In this document: positions 22,801 through 33,800 of the stretch, piece by piece
Position numbering within the stretch: position 1 is the stretch's first letter
Layout of the letters: each line of letters opens with the position of its first letter
Assembly (NCBI RefSeq): GCF_030463535.1
Contig: NC_132883.1
Span: forward strand, 33,211,873 to 33,275,872
Reading direction: 5' to 3'
DNA: 64,000 bases
Source of the DNA: Salminus brasiliensis
Taxonomy: Eukaryota > Chordata > Actinopteri > Characiformes > Bryconidae
Translations under genes and position numbers: made by a program
The notes under the pieces: model-generated
What the model saw: the letters and a program-made list of their open reading frames with translations, nothing else
What the model was told of the DNA's origin: nothing
Database searches by the model: none

Positions 22801-25800
22801 ACATCCCCTGCACAATTAAGCATTCATATTTGATTGTACATGTACTTACACATGGGTTTCATGAATGATTAACATTTTCGAAAACCTTTGTTTTGCACTA
22901 AAAATACCAGGTTAATATTCAAAGTCATAACTTCTAACAAACTAAAGTATGTTGAACTGTACAGTAACCATAATTGCTTATGTGGTTTTTGAGAATGTAT
23001 GACATACTGTTCTCCACACAAAAAAGGACAGAATCATTTACCACATTTAAAACAGTAATAGCAGTTACTGTGAAATCTGAGTTTTGTCTGTTCTTTTGTC
23101 CATTTTGCACATAAACAATTTGCTTTACAGAAACAACAAAAGCAAGTATATGCACTGTTATTCATTTATTAATTACACTGTAAGCAATTTCATTGTCACC
23201 TGACAACGCCCCTTCAGACATGGCCACCGCTCACAAGTCCACATTCTGGTCTCCCAAACCCTGCAGGACATGCATGTGCGCACACAATCATCAAAAGGCA
23301 TTAGTATCTGCTCCCTATCTGCTGCTTAGCTAAACAGCAGTTTACCAGAATAGGGCAAATGCATTTTTTTTGTGTGTGGGAGAGGGGCACTAATTTCAAT
23401 TGATAAATAATAGTTATGTACAGATCATGTACAAAAAAAACAAACAAGCCCACCGTAGTTGTGAGTTTGAAAAGGAGAATCAAGCTCAGTTAGCTAAAAC
23501 ACAGTCCTAACAAAAATCCTAACAAAAACAATAGCTTTTAGCACTGAATGCTTGAATCCCATAATAACTTTGAATCTGATTCAGTTTGCTCTCCCCCACA
23601 TATTCAGGTCAGGAAAACATTTTATATCATTAGTAGCCATCAAATAAATCATAAATCACTGACGAAGTACTTATCAATTCTGATGCGAGTACCAACCTGA
23701 ATAGGGCAGAGGGAGTGGCTGCCAACAGTCGACTACCATCTGGTGACCAAGATACATTTGTGACTCCTCCACCTCCTACTCGCTGTAGTGGAACACAGTT
23801 TTCAGCAGCCACATCCCATACCTAATTAACACACAAGCAAAACACATCACACCACGAAATATCAAGCTCAGACTGCAACAGAATTTGAAAGTCTGCCAGC
23901 CTGAAGTTTTAAAAAATGTTAAGAAATTATTAAAAGGAGAAATCTGCTTCAGAAACATTCTTGTAAATATACTGCAGGTACCTAATCTTGTAAATATACT
24001 GTAGGTGTTTACAGATCATCTAATGTTTAGATCAACATAACATTGCTATGTGAATAGAAAATTCCCTTCATTTACTGTAACTAAAAATAGCAATGAAAAC
24101 AAACCATCATGGCTGTGTCCACAGGGGAGGCAGACACTAATAAAGAACCCGAAGGGGACCATGCAATAGAAGTGACTGGAGAGTGACCTGGATGCGACAA
24201 CACCTGAGCACAACCAGAAGAGGGCCTGAGAGAGCATGAACAAGGATAAGCAAGAGAGAGCCATTGTTAAATGTGAACTCACTGGAAATCTGTACATGCT
24301 AATAAGCAACACAAATGCCAGAGAACAAGCTATTACTTCAAATTTTCCAACTGGAAACCGACCCTTAGATGACATATTTGCTATAACCCTATATTCAACC
24401 AGTTCTCTGATATTATGCTTCTTGTATCTGTAAATGTATTTATTTCCTTCTCAATGTTTCCCTTGAACACAGAGTATGAACCAGGAGCCCAGGCTATATA
24501 GAATATAATACAGAATAGAATCTAGTGCCTAATATATGGATGTACTAAAGTGCTATGATTCATATTATGAAACCATAAGCTGGTTATATAATGTCAATTA
24601 TCTGCACATTTGCCTTCAGATGCTTGCGTATTTGTGAGCCAATACCTTGTAGAAAGTGAGGAAGGATCAACATGCCAGACGAGAAGGCAGGTGTGACATG
24701 CCACAGCCAGAGCAGATGCACACAGAGGTTTCCACTGCATAGCACTGACATTCCTCTGCAGTCTGTGTTTTAGAGTCGGAGCTGCCGCACTGAAAGAAGA
24801 GCTTAAGATAAGGACAAGGACTAGACATGTAGTACAGCCATAAGCACTTACAAAAATTCCATTGCATTAGAATGTCAGCTTTGATTTTTACTCTATTACC
24901 TACATACTTTATGATCTTTTTGAAAATAACTTTTTTTCTCTGTAAAGCAAAGATCAAACAGACATATACAACCACCATACTACATACATAAATTCCACAT
25001 GACATATGTTTCAGCACAATTTTCCTAGATATTGGTTGTGGGCTACTATTTCAGATTTCGCATGGAAGGTTAGTGTAACGCTAGGGCGTCTGCAAGGCTT
25101 CCATTAATTGCTTTTGTGATCATACTTCCATGGTTTTTCTATTGACTAATAACAAGAAACATCTACTGTCCATTCACTGGTTTACAGTGACAGAGGAACA
25201 ACATTCCTTAACCATGTGCCATTATTTGTATTGTTCTTAATTAAATGCTGAAAAACAGCAGTAGCATTATATATGAACACAAAATCTTTATACAGGGGTA
25301 CACTGTAATACATTTGAAAGAGTTTGAGTATTTTTTCAAAAGTACAACAAACATTGGGAAATATAATGTTTTTTAATGCATCTGTATCTCTAAATTACCT
25401 CCGAGAGTTATAGATTTTTATGGAATCATCCAGCAGGGCTACTGCAAATTTGTCTGTGTGAGGATGCCAAGCAAAGCTTCGGATAGCACTATCAGACCTA
25501 AAAAACAAAAGGATAGTAGTTAAAACTAAACAAGGAGTGTTAAAGGCCCAGTCCTAATAATTGCTCAAGTGTAAAATGACTATTATGGAATAAACATTCT
25601 GCCTTATTTTTTCATGATCACCCTGAAAAAAAGAAAGGGCAGAATGTCTCAGATGTCTCCTACATGTTTAATGATCTGCAACAAGAAACTCAAACCTCAA
25701 AACAATCTAAAAAAAGAATATACTTTTAACATCTTCACAACCACTTATCTACTTCACACACACACAGACACTTAAACCCCACCATTGTGACTATTCATAC

Positions 25801-26926
25801 TATTGCACTTGTGGGAGTGGTAAAAAAAACAAAACAAAAACAAGCACTCTTCTCTTACCAATCCAAAACTTGAGAAAATTCAGCAACCATCTCCTCTCCA
25901 CTTAACTGATAAGGAGCACAAATAACAAATTAACACAGCAGTGTTACTAAGGCTAAAATGGTTTCAATGGCATTGGTGTTCAGTAACTATTGTTTGTCAT
26001 GCTACAGACAAAACAAAATGAACCAAAATAACCAAAAACTAAGTGCTTATTCAGAGGAAGAAAAAAAGAATATAATCAAATAAAGAATATCATCAAATAG
26101 ATGTGGTAATGCTTACTGTCAGATGTGGAAACAGAGAGCCATGGAATGAAGACATCCATCGTAACAGAGCCAAAACACACCCTGAACTTACTGTTAGCCA
26201 CTTGGGCACTAAGGAAAACAAAAAACCCACAAACATACCAGTATGTCACTAGTCTGACAGACAAAAAGCAGATTTAATAGAGTTAATCTAAAGCTGATTC
26301 ATACTTCTGCAAAGATGCATGTCTGCGTATCTGTGTTGCAACCCTGAGAAGTGGATTATAAGCAAGTGTAGCTTGTAGAGTATCATACTTGCAAAATGTT
26401 TAACTAAACATCACATGAATCCGCAGACCTCTTAATAATATATATATAAAAAATAATTATAATAAAAACAATTATATACACACCTTCCTCAGCACTGTTA
26501 GTGATTTCATCTAATAGGCCTGAAAGACCCGCATCACGCCTACAGAAGACAAACAACAGGGGGTCTCAGTTACTCACAAAATGTTACATTACTGCTTACG
26601 GTGTTTTCTTAAATCCCTTAAATCCCTTAGATTTAATTTGTTAGCATATGTGTACCAAGCACCAGCGCTCCTCATCCATAGCGTATCTTTGTGATCCAGG
26701 AAAGCGGCTTTGCTGCTGCTCTCTGGGCGACTATGTGGCTTCAACGTTTCTCTGGGAAAGTTCAGACTAGGAGGATCCCAATGCTAAAAAAAGGGACATA
26801 TAACAAAGCAAATGTTGTTAGGAAGACAAAGCCGTCACATCACATTTTATTTCAAATGCTGCATATAGACATTCAGATCACCACTTTCCAAAGAAAAGAC
26901 ACTTATGTATATTATTATATAAGACA

Positions 26927-26960
<34 letters not shown>

Positions 26961-28079
26961 TTTTAAACTTTTCTTTTACTCAAAACACACACTCACTTGT
27001 TATATTCTGTTAATATACAGTTTCTGATTGTTATATATATATAAAAAAACAGTATGTTAAGTGTACAATGATGTAGGCATGTTGGAACAATGTTAAATGG
27101 TTTATAAAAGCATTCCTATGTTAATCTCATAGCTCCAATAGAAAACAAATACAGAGTTATATTTAAACCAATGTAATGATTAATCCAACACAAGCTGCCC
27201 CGAGTGTGCTAATTTTCAATCCAAAGCGTATTGCTTTAAATCTGTGATGTGAACCAAACCAAGACTTTTGTGTACCATTACACCCCTAGTCCATAGTGAT
27301 AAAACTATCACAGACAGAAAGCAATAAAATTACCACAAGACAAGAGAGTTTCTAATATCCGAACCCAGTTCTGTCCAAAAGGTTCAACAACTTGCTTTCC
27401 TTTTTGTTTTGCAACTTGCATGCTAGTAAAAAACTAAACGTAGACATCAACCACAGATGCATCTATACTAATGCTCTTGTTTCGTGTATCCCACACACAT
27501 ATTGTCGCTAAGGACAGCTAATACTTTTGCAAAACAAAAATTTTAAGGATTGAAGAATGCTTCTTAGTCCAACTGCTTTAAAATAAACCCTGACTGGTGT
27601 GCGACTTAAAATAAATTGCTTGTCTAAAACCACTTAAAAGAACACTATGGAAAACTGGCCTTTCTTGATCCATGGCTCCCCCATTTACTTCGCTATCTGT
27701 TAGGCCCTTATGGACAAGAAACACAGCAACCATCGGAAGCCAACTTAAAATAGCAACATTTCCCCTTTAACGTGTTAGCGCATTCCTCCAAATAGCTACA
27801 GCTTAGGTAAACATTTCTCAAGTTTACAGACACTAATCAAACAATGCCTTCAACAAAATTGAGTCGCGTCAAGTCAAAAAAGCAGATTGTACTGCTTGTG
27901 AGAAGGTAACTAACGTATAAATGTGACAACGTTATAATGCAAACAGTCATTTTTCATAGGGTTACCTGTTTGTCGTAGCAGTCTGGTGAACTCCCCGACA
28001 CAAGCTCGTTATTTGCTTCATACAGTGTAATCTGTCCGCTGGGTAGCAGCGGAGGAAAGAGCGCAAGGGAACACATCAT
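17012..28079 (-). CDS. aaas: Aladin (achalasia-adrenocortical insufficiency-alacrima protein), WD-repeat nucleoporin
   Basis: Aladin is a scaffold nucleoporin of the nuclear pore, tethered through NDC1. Sixteen coding exons: 28079-27966, 26783-26656, 26539-26484, 26208-26117, 25905-25859, 25497-25399, 24789-24646, 24225-24105, 23821-23697, 23260-23200, 22742-22652, 21403-21331, 20786-20719, 19783-19702, 17906-17822, 17164-17012. They sum to 1539 nt, giving 512 aa plus TAA with every phase matching. The human gene also has 16 exons. Family landmarks: N-terminal [133 protein letters not shown] blades run from about residue 147 to 370. The start is the first of two adjacent ATGs; the second matches the human start. 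Intron 14 holds a 1.3-kb Tc1 copy and intron 13 a Tc1 fragment. Confidence 0.96.
17990..19333 (+). mobile_element. Tc1-like transposon with about 200-nt inverted repeats and broken transposase (family C)
   Basis: The ends are inverted copies: CCACTCATGGTTAGTGGTTG near 18040 pairs with CACTAACCATGAGTGG near 19255, and CCTGATCAAAAGTTTACAT pairs with ATGTAAACTGTTGATCAGG. Plus-strand transposase sequence from about 18340 to 19165 shows the catalytic-core words ([34 protein letters not shown]), split across frames with a deletion after the helix-turn-helix part. It is dead by sequence. It sits in aaas intron 14, opposite in direction to the host gene. Confidence 0.85.
19827..19886. repeat. (TA)n microsatellite
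   Basis: TA dinucleotide tract in aaas intron 13, directly abutting the Tc1 fragment that follows. Confidence 0.95.
19890..20262 (+). mobile_element. Tc1-like transposase fragment (family D)
   Basis: Partial transposase on the plus strand. It has words of the N-terminal half ([19 protein letters not shown] region), then, after a deletion, the core segment with [27 protein letters not shown]. No inverted repeat is preserved; the (TA)n tract abuts the left side. It lies in aaas intron 13. Confidence 0.75.
26930..26956. repeat. (TA)n microsatellite
   Basis: Short TA tract in aaas intron 1. Confidence 0.9.
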
Positions 28080-28460
28080 TGGCCTAACCTGGAAGACACG
28101 AAACTAAGTTCAATGCACTAGCTAGCAAGAGACAACAGAACAGTCACAGGTTCCACTCTGGAGTTATTTTAGTTTCCTGTAAAAGCTGAAGAGCTTACTA
28201 ACCTAACTCTAACCTAACTAAGCTGTATCTTTAACCTATTGACATTAAGCTAGCTAGCTATATTTTCAGTAACGTATGCAGTCATATGTAGCTAACGCTA
28301 CTAGCAATGTAGATAGCTACACTATTAGACGGTGATTTTGAAACTGCGTGTACTCTGTTTTGTATACTATTTTGTATCGTAGTGTATGTTCTCAAATGCA
28401 GGTTCAAATAAAAAAATGTAAATAAAACAAAAAAAAATAGTTTAACCCACCAAACCTTAC

Positions 28461-28545
28461 TTCAGTTATGCTCCAGAAATCGCGCCTTGCTCGTAACTAC
28501 GGCACCCCTAGAGGGTCAAAATATGCACACTGGTATAACGTGAAT
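28461..28545 (-). promoter_or_regulatory. aaas: Putative 5' noncoding first exon of aaas
   Basis: On the minus strand a donor GTAAGG (28455-28460) follows sequence ending CATAACTGAA. The start-codon exon has its own acceptor (CAG at 28089-28091), so at least one upstream noncoding exon is required, and this is the best candidate. The transcription start is unknown, so the upper limit is approximate. Confidence 0.5.
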
Positions 28546-28799
28546 GAGTTTTGACTAGACATGCGGGTCTACACTGACACCCACAGTATTACAATTGCCA
28601 CTACATTAAATCAAAGCTTACATCTCTGTACCATGTTCTCATGTTTTCCATCATGTCGGTGGTATTTGCGTGATTATTGGAAATCCCAAATCGAGCATCT
28701 AAAATGTAAAGACGCTACTTGTTGTAAAGGATCTCAGAAAAAGAAGTGTGAAGTGAAGCAGGCGATGTGGAAATCGCTGCCTTCAAACTGTTTATAGCG

Positions 28800-29220
28800 A
28801 CAGCCGCCGTGACGCTAGGGCCATTTCAGCGAGCAGTCAGCACCATTTTAGCTCGAGCCACGTTCGCGCCCCCTTGTGGGAGTTACTGCTGTCGCGTGAC
28901 GTCAGTTCAGCACCGGACGGGAGAACAGCTCCTCTCTCCCCCCACATCACCCAACCCCCCCATCATCTCCTCCTCCGCCTGCGAACCGCGTCCCCCCACC
29001 ACCATCGCTCCTCGACGAGGGCCATTCGCCCGATGGGACTCGTTCTGGATCGGCCGAGCTTAGCTGGACTCCTGAGGAGGAAGAAGAGAGAGTATTCGAG
29101 CGGGGAGGACAATACGGAGGGGAGACAACAACAGCGCGGGCGGAATCGGGAGGAAAGGGAAAAAAATCTGATCCCACCCCTCACTTGACAACGCGACAAA
29201 CAGCGAGCTGCTGAGATACG
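28800..29220 (+). promoter_or_regulatory. map3k12: Shared GC-rich promoter zone and 5' noncoding exon of map3k12
   Basis: Strongly GC- and CpG-rich compared with the flanks. A clear donor, GATACG followed by GTAAGG at 29220/29221, ends a noncoding first exon that would join the acceptor at 30755/30756. A perfect CRE palindrome (TGACGTCA) is at 28897-28904. With aaas starting leftward near 28.5 kb, the two genes share one head-to-head promoter interval. Confidence 0.6.
28897..28904. promoter_or_regulatory. Consensus cAMP-response element (TGACGTCA)
   Basis: Perfect 8-nt palindrome bound by CREB/ATF and some AP-1 dimers. It lies between the divergent first exons of aaas and map3k12. It is more than a chance word given its position in the CpG-rich core, but occupancy is not known. 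Confidence 0.5.
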
Positions 29221-29539
29221 GTAAGGGTTTTTATCTATCTTATCGCCCATTACCGAAACTTGCAGTCAGTCCGTGCCGCGCGTTGTCTTTTTAGCCCGTG
29301 GCTGCAGCGTGACAGCGATGAGGAGCGTCAGCGAAAACCGTTTTAAGAAAATTGAGAGAGAATGCGTGAGGCGAGCGTGCGAGCGAGCGCGCGTGTGCGC
29401 GTATCCATCCTCTCACACAGACATTGCGGCACTTTGCTCCGGAGTGCATGGCTGAACGATTTCACATTGGCCATCGATGCTTGTAGTGGTTTATGTTTCT
29501 TTCCCTTTTCCTCCCCCTTCAGTGTCTTAGTCTGTCCCT

Positions 29540-29780
29540 TTTACGCTACACACACGCGCGCGTGCGCGCGCACACACACACCGCGGCACCGTCCTTGTTC
29601 TTTTATTTCGTTTTTCGCGCGGACGTCAGGAGCCCTGTGATGGTGCAGCGTCGTTGTTAGCTCGCTGCGGGATATATTTCAGCGTGAAAACACACACATA
29701 CACACACACACCCGCACATACGCCATCATGTGACGTGGACGCGTGCGGACACACACTCGCACACATACACACGCTCAAAA
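29540..29780. repeat. CA/CG-rich simple repeats in map3k12 intron 1
   Basis: Alternating purine-pyrimidine runs (ACACACGCGCGCGTGCGCGC, then ACACACACAC blocks). The rest of intron 1 (29221-30755) has no exon I can support. A GGGCCTCATTCATCA word at 30357 resembles one end of the palindromic MITE found at 34940. Confidence 0.8.
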
Positions 29781-30820
29781 AATAATGCGAGATGGGCTGT
29801 TTAAACATCACCACACAAAACTAGCAGATTCACATATGCTGTCTGGAGAAGACTTGTACCAATGTTAGCGTACTCGGGACAGTTATGCAATTAAATCGTA
29901 TTGTGCGGAAACTGAAAATGACGTACGTACGGTTCCTACGTAAGCGCCGTTTGTTTGGTGCGCCGTACGCAAATAGCGTAGTGCTGGAAAGACCGAAGGA
30001 TGCGCATACTGTAATGCCCGCTGCATGGGGTATTAAAACAAATAATTGAGTTGTAATCCTAAAAAGAGAGACATGTTCCCACACAGTCAGTGGTTCTACT
30101 CTTTTGTTACTACAAAAGGACTTAATGGTAAGGCCATCCATTATTGATATCATCTGACATCACGATTGGCGGTATTACATACTGCCACATACATTATTGC
30201 TGCTTTTAGTTACATGAAATGTCGTTATCACACTGTCACTCAGGGTTCAACTGTAGGGCTAACGTCAGAAGGCTGTAGCCTATAGACACCAGTTATCACA
30301 ATGTCATGATTTCTAATACTTTACATGTTAATATGAAAACACGAAAACAAACAATGGGCCTCATTCATCAAAAGATTCTGACAGTCACCAATGTTTATTA
30401 TGGGATTTGATCACACATCATGAATTTGACTTGACTTGAATTTGATGTAGATTTTGGTTTGGACTTACTCAAAAACAAATTTAAGAATCGGTGCAAATGC
30501 AAAATGCAGGATGCAAAATAATGCAATAATATATGTGTTAGTAACTGTTATAAGTCAAGAAATTATCATGGTAACCTACACCTCTGTTGAATATGACCAC
30601 ATTTGTAGCATACATAAATGGTGTGGGAATAACAGTCCTGTTGAGTCCTGTGAAATAATTCTTGCATAATTTCACAAGGTAGGCAGGAACAAGATATGTT
30701 CTTGCTGTATTGTCCATCCCTACTCATAACTTCTCTGGCTCATTTTTTATTCCAGGTGTTTTGGGAAACTTCAGCATTTCGCCCTGTCTGTGTGAACCAC
30801 TGATCTTGGAGGGTTTTTAG

Positions 30821-30853
30821 ATGCACGTGGCCGCCCATGGCTTGCGTCCATGA
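30821..30853 (+). promoter_or_regulatory. Upstream ORF overlapping the map3k12 start codon
   Basis: An ATG 16 nt before the map3k12 ATG opens a 10-residue frame that ends in TGA at 30851-30853, beyond the main start. Ribosomes using it would bypass the DLK start. Its context is weak (no purine at -3), so leaky scanning is likely. A translational-damping role is inferred. Confidence 0.45.
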
Positions 30854-33800
30854 GCAGTGTGCCCCCTCCCCCTCCCTTTCGGGATTCAACACCCCAATAT
30901 CTGAGACCCCCTATCGTCGCCCAGACTCTGACGTAACTGCTTGCACCCCTGACACCGAACTTACCCCCACTCAGTGTGTTCTCCGCAATGTACTGTCAAT
31001 TGATCCTGTTGGGGATGGGAGCTCCTCCCACATGCAAGGCAACAGCCCCACTCCTAGTGATGAGCCTGCCCAGTTTTCCAATAGTGTACTGAAGCTGCAG
31101 GAGGGTGGAGCAGAGGGAGGGGCTGTACGCAGCCAATCAGACAGCTTCAGACTGCAAGCAGGAGGCGGAGGGTTTCTGGAGGGATTATTTGGTTGCTTAA
31201 AGCCAGTGTGGACTATGATTGGCAAAGCCTACTCCACAGAAAACAAACAGAGCCAGGAAGGTGAGTAACACACAGACAGAGAGTGCACAGTACAAAAATA
31301 AAGTTGCAAAAGAAGTCTTTGGAGTGATGCCATAGACCTTGGCCTTCTAAAGAGCCTTTTAGTGAATGCTTTGTTAAACAATCATGTTTGTAAATAAGAT
31401 GTACAAGTGTAAAGTTAAAAGACCATTCACATAATATAAAGGTTCTATAGCAGTTAATTGTTTTTCCTTATTTAGCCAAGAATGTTTTATTTAGTTGTTT
31501 AGATATTACACCACTTGCATTAATAACCATAATTTCTTACTATTCAGTTATTAATATTAATATTATTTCAGTATCTATCATACGATTCTACCTGGAACCT
31601 ACTGTGACTACTAATTATACAGTAACGTTTATAAAAGTAATGTGTAAATTACATAGCTATGTAGAGTGGAGTGGAATTTAATTGTGGGCCCACACATGGT
31701 TCCTTTAGGATTTAAAGGATTATAGATTTCCAGCCATCTTAAGAGAAGGCTATTCCCATCGAGAAAAAAAAAAATCTTTTTAATCTTTTGGTCTAGGATT
31801 ATTATAGGTCAGGAAAAGCCATAGTCAATTTTTGAGACAGTTAACAGGTCAACATCAAATATGGCCTTCTTCAGAATCCTGGGAGGTGCCGTTTGAGGAG
31901 ATCTCGGAGCTGCAGTGGGTGGGGAGTGGGGCTCAGGGAGCGGTATTCCTTGGCAAGTTCCATGGTGAAGAGGTGGCAGTGAAGAAAGTGCGAGACATAA
32001 AGGAAACTGAGATCAAACACCTGCGCAAGCTCAAGCACCCCAACATCATCACATTCAAGTGAGTAAACACATACAGGCCTTTTGTGGTTTAAAATAAATT
32101 GGTTTCTGGTCAATAAGTCAATAAGTTATTGACTTTGCAGAGTCTACAGAATATTGCCACATATATTGTGGCAATAAAGACATGTATTACTTCTTTTCCC
32201 CTTTCAGTTCTTTCTTAAGACACATCAACTGTTTTACTTTGGAGCTCAGGGCAAGATTCACCATTTACATTGAACAATTATTCATCATTTGCATTGAAAA
32301 GCAGTACTGACAGAGTGATATACTAAGTCAGTAGTAAAAAAGTCAATAGAAATAGCCCAAAAATGCATTGTAAAAAAATCATTGATACAAAATTGGGAAT
32401 TAAAAGAGGTATTTAATTGATATTAATTGAATTGAAGTGATATTTTATGATTTGTCCTTCAAGTTACTTTAGAATGGGGTTTTCCTTGTATTTATGAAAA
32501 TATCCCTGTAGATACTATAACAGCTTCAGTGTAGGAAGGTTAAACTTTTCATTTATGCTAGTGTCCCTTTGAAACAATAGAAAAAAAATACTCCGTAAAA
32601 AATCTAAATCTCTAGAAGAAAACCATGCAAGGTTAATATTACATAGAATAACATTATACATCATAGTTGTCTGAACAAACAACATGGAAACACAGTAAAA
32701 GAAGTTTACATTTATTATATGGTAATGTTTTATTTTAAACTATTTTGAACCATTTATATTGGTAAATTAGTACAAAATGTTCACATAATATAAAATAAAA
32801 TTAAACACAAAAACACAGTACTAGTAGTGATATACTATTTACATTCACTGAAACACTATACTACTACTGGGTAGGGCCTCCCTTTCCTTCCTAAACTGCA
32901 CAGATTCCACAAGATGGACAGTTTCTTTGAGATTCTAATCCATATTGAGATTATTGATCATGTAATTCCTGCAGATTTTTCAGTAGTGCCTTTTCTACCA
33001 CATCCCAAAGGTGTTCTATTGGATTCAGATCCGGTGGGAAAGCCACTGAAGAACACTGAACTCATTGTCATGTTCATGAAACCAGTTTGAGATGGCTTTT
33101 GCAGTGTGATATGGTGCATTATCTTGCTGGTAGTAGCCAAAAGAAAAATGAATTTGTGGCTATGAAGGGATGTGCATGGTCAGCAACAATATTTTAAAAA
33201 GCTTGTGGCATTCAAGCAATGATTGATTGGACATGAACGGTGCAAAGTCTGCCAAGGAAACATTACCCACATGCACTGACATAGTGCAGGTATGGTCCAT
33301 GGATTCAAGCTGTTGGTGCCAAATTTTTATTCTACCATCTGGTCCCTTATGAAAATTGAGAATCATCAGAAGAGGCAACATTTTTCCTGTTTTAACTGTT
33401 TACTTGTCTGTAACCTGACATAGTCTGCTGCTGTTGTAGCCCATTTGACTCTAAGATGCTTTTCTGCTTGCTAACCATTTTGACCAAGTGCAGTTTTCAC
33501 AGGTGAAACTTGGGGAAAGCAAGAGTAGCCTGTATAACTGAGAGATATTAAACATTTAAACAATCAAGGCAACACCTGGGCAACATAAAATTAAGTCACA
33601 TCTTCCAATATTGTTGCTCACTTGAAAAAAAATATGGGGTATTAAACAAAAGGTGACATGTTTTAAGTTGTTTAACAAATCTAGATGTAAATATCAGGAA
33701 AATAAAAGCTGAAAATCTGAGCTGTTATCTTTTGAACTAAATGTCTACAGTTTATAGCAAAAACAAGAGATCTGGCCTAGCTGTTTGATACCTCAAATTG

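Noticed and set aside
24046..24375. 109-codon hydrophobic minus-strand frame that looks like a membrane protein
   Set aside because: Wrong frame across aaas exon 8; the correct frame gives the WD-repeat sequence.
28561..29640. Several overlapping 60-104-codon frames in the GC-rich promoter region
   Set aside because: They overlap on both strands, are low-complexity Pro/Ser/Arg-rich, and are explained by base composition at the aaas/map3k12 promoter.
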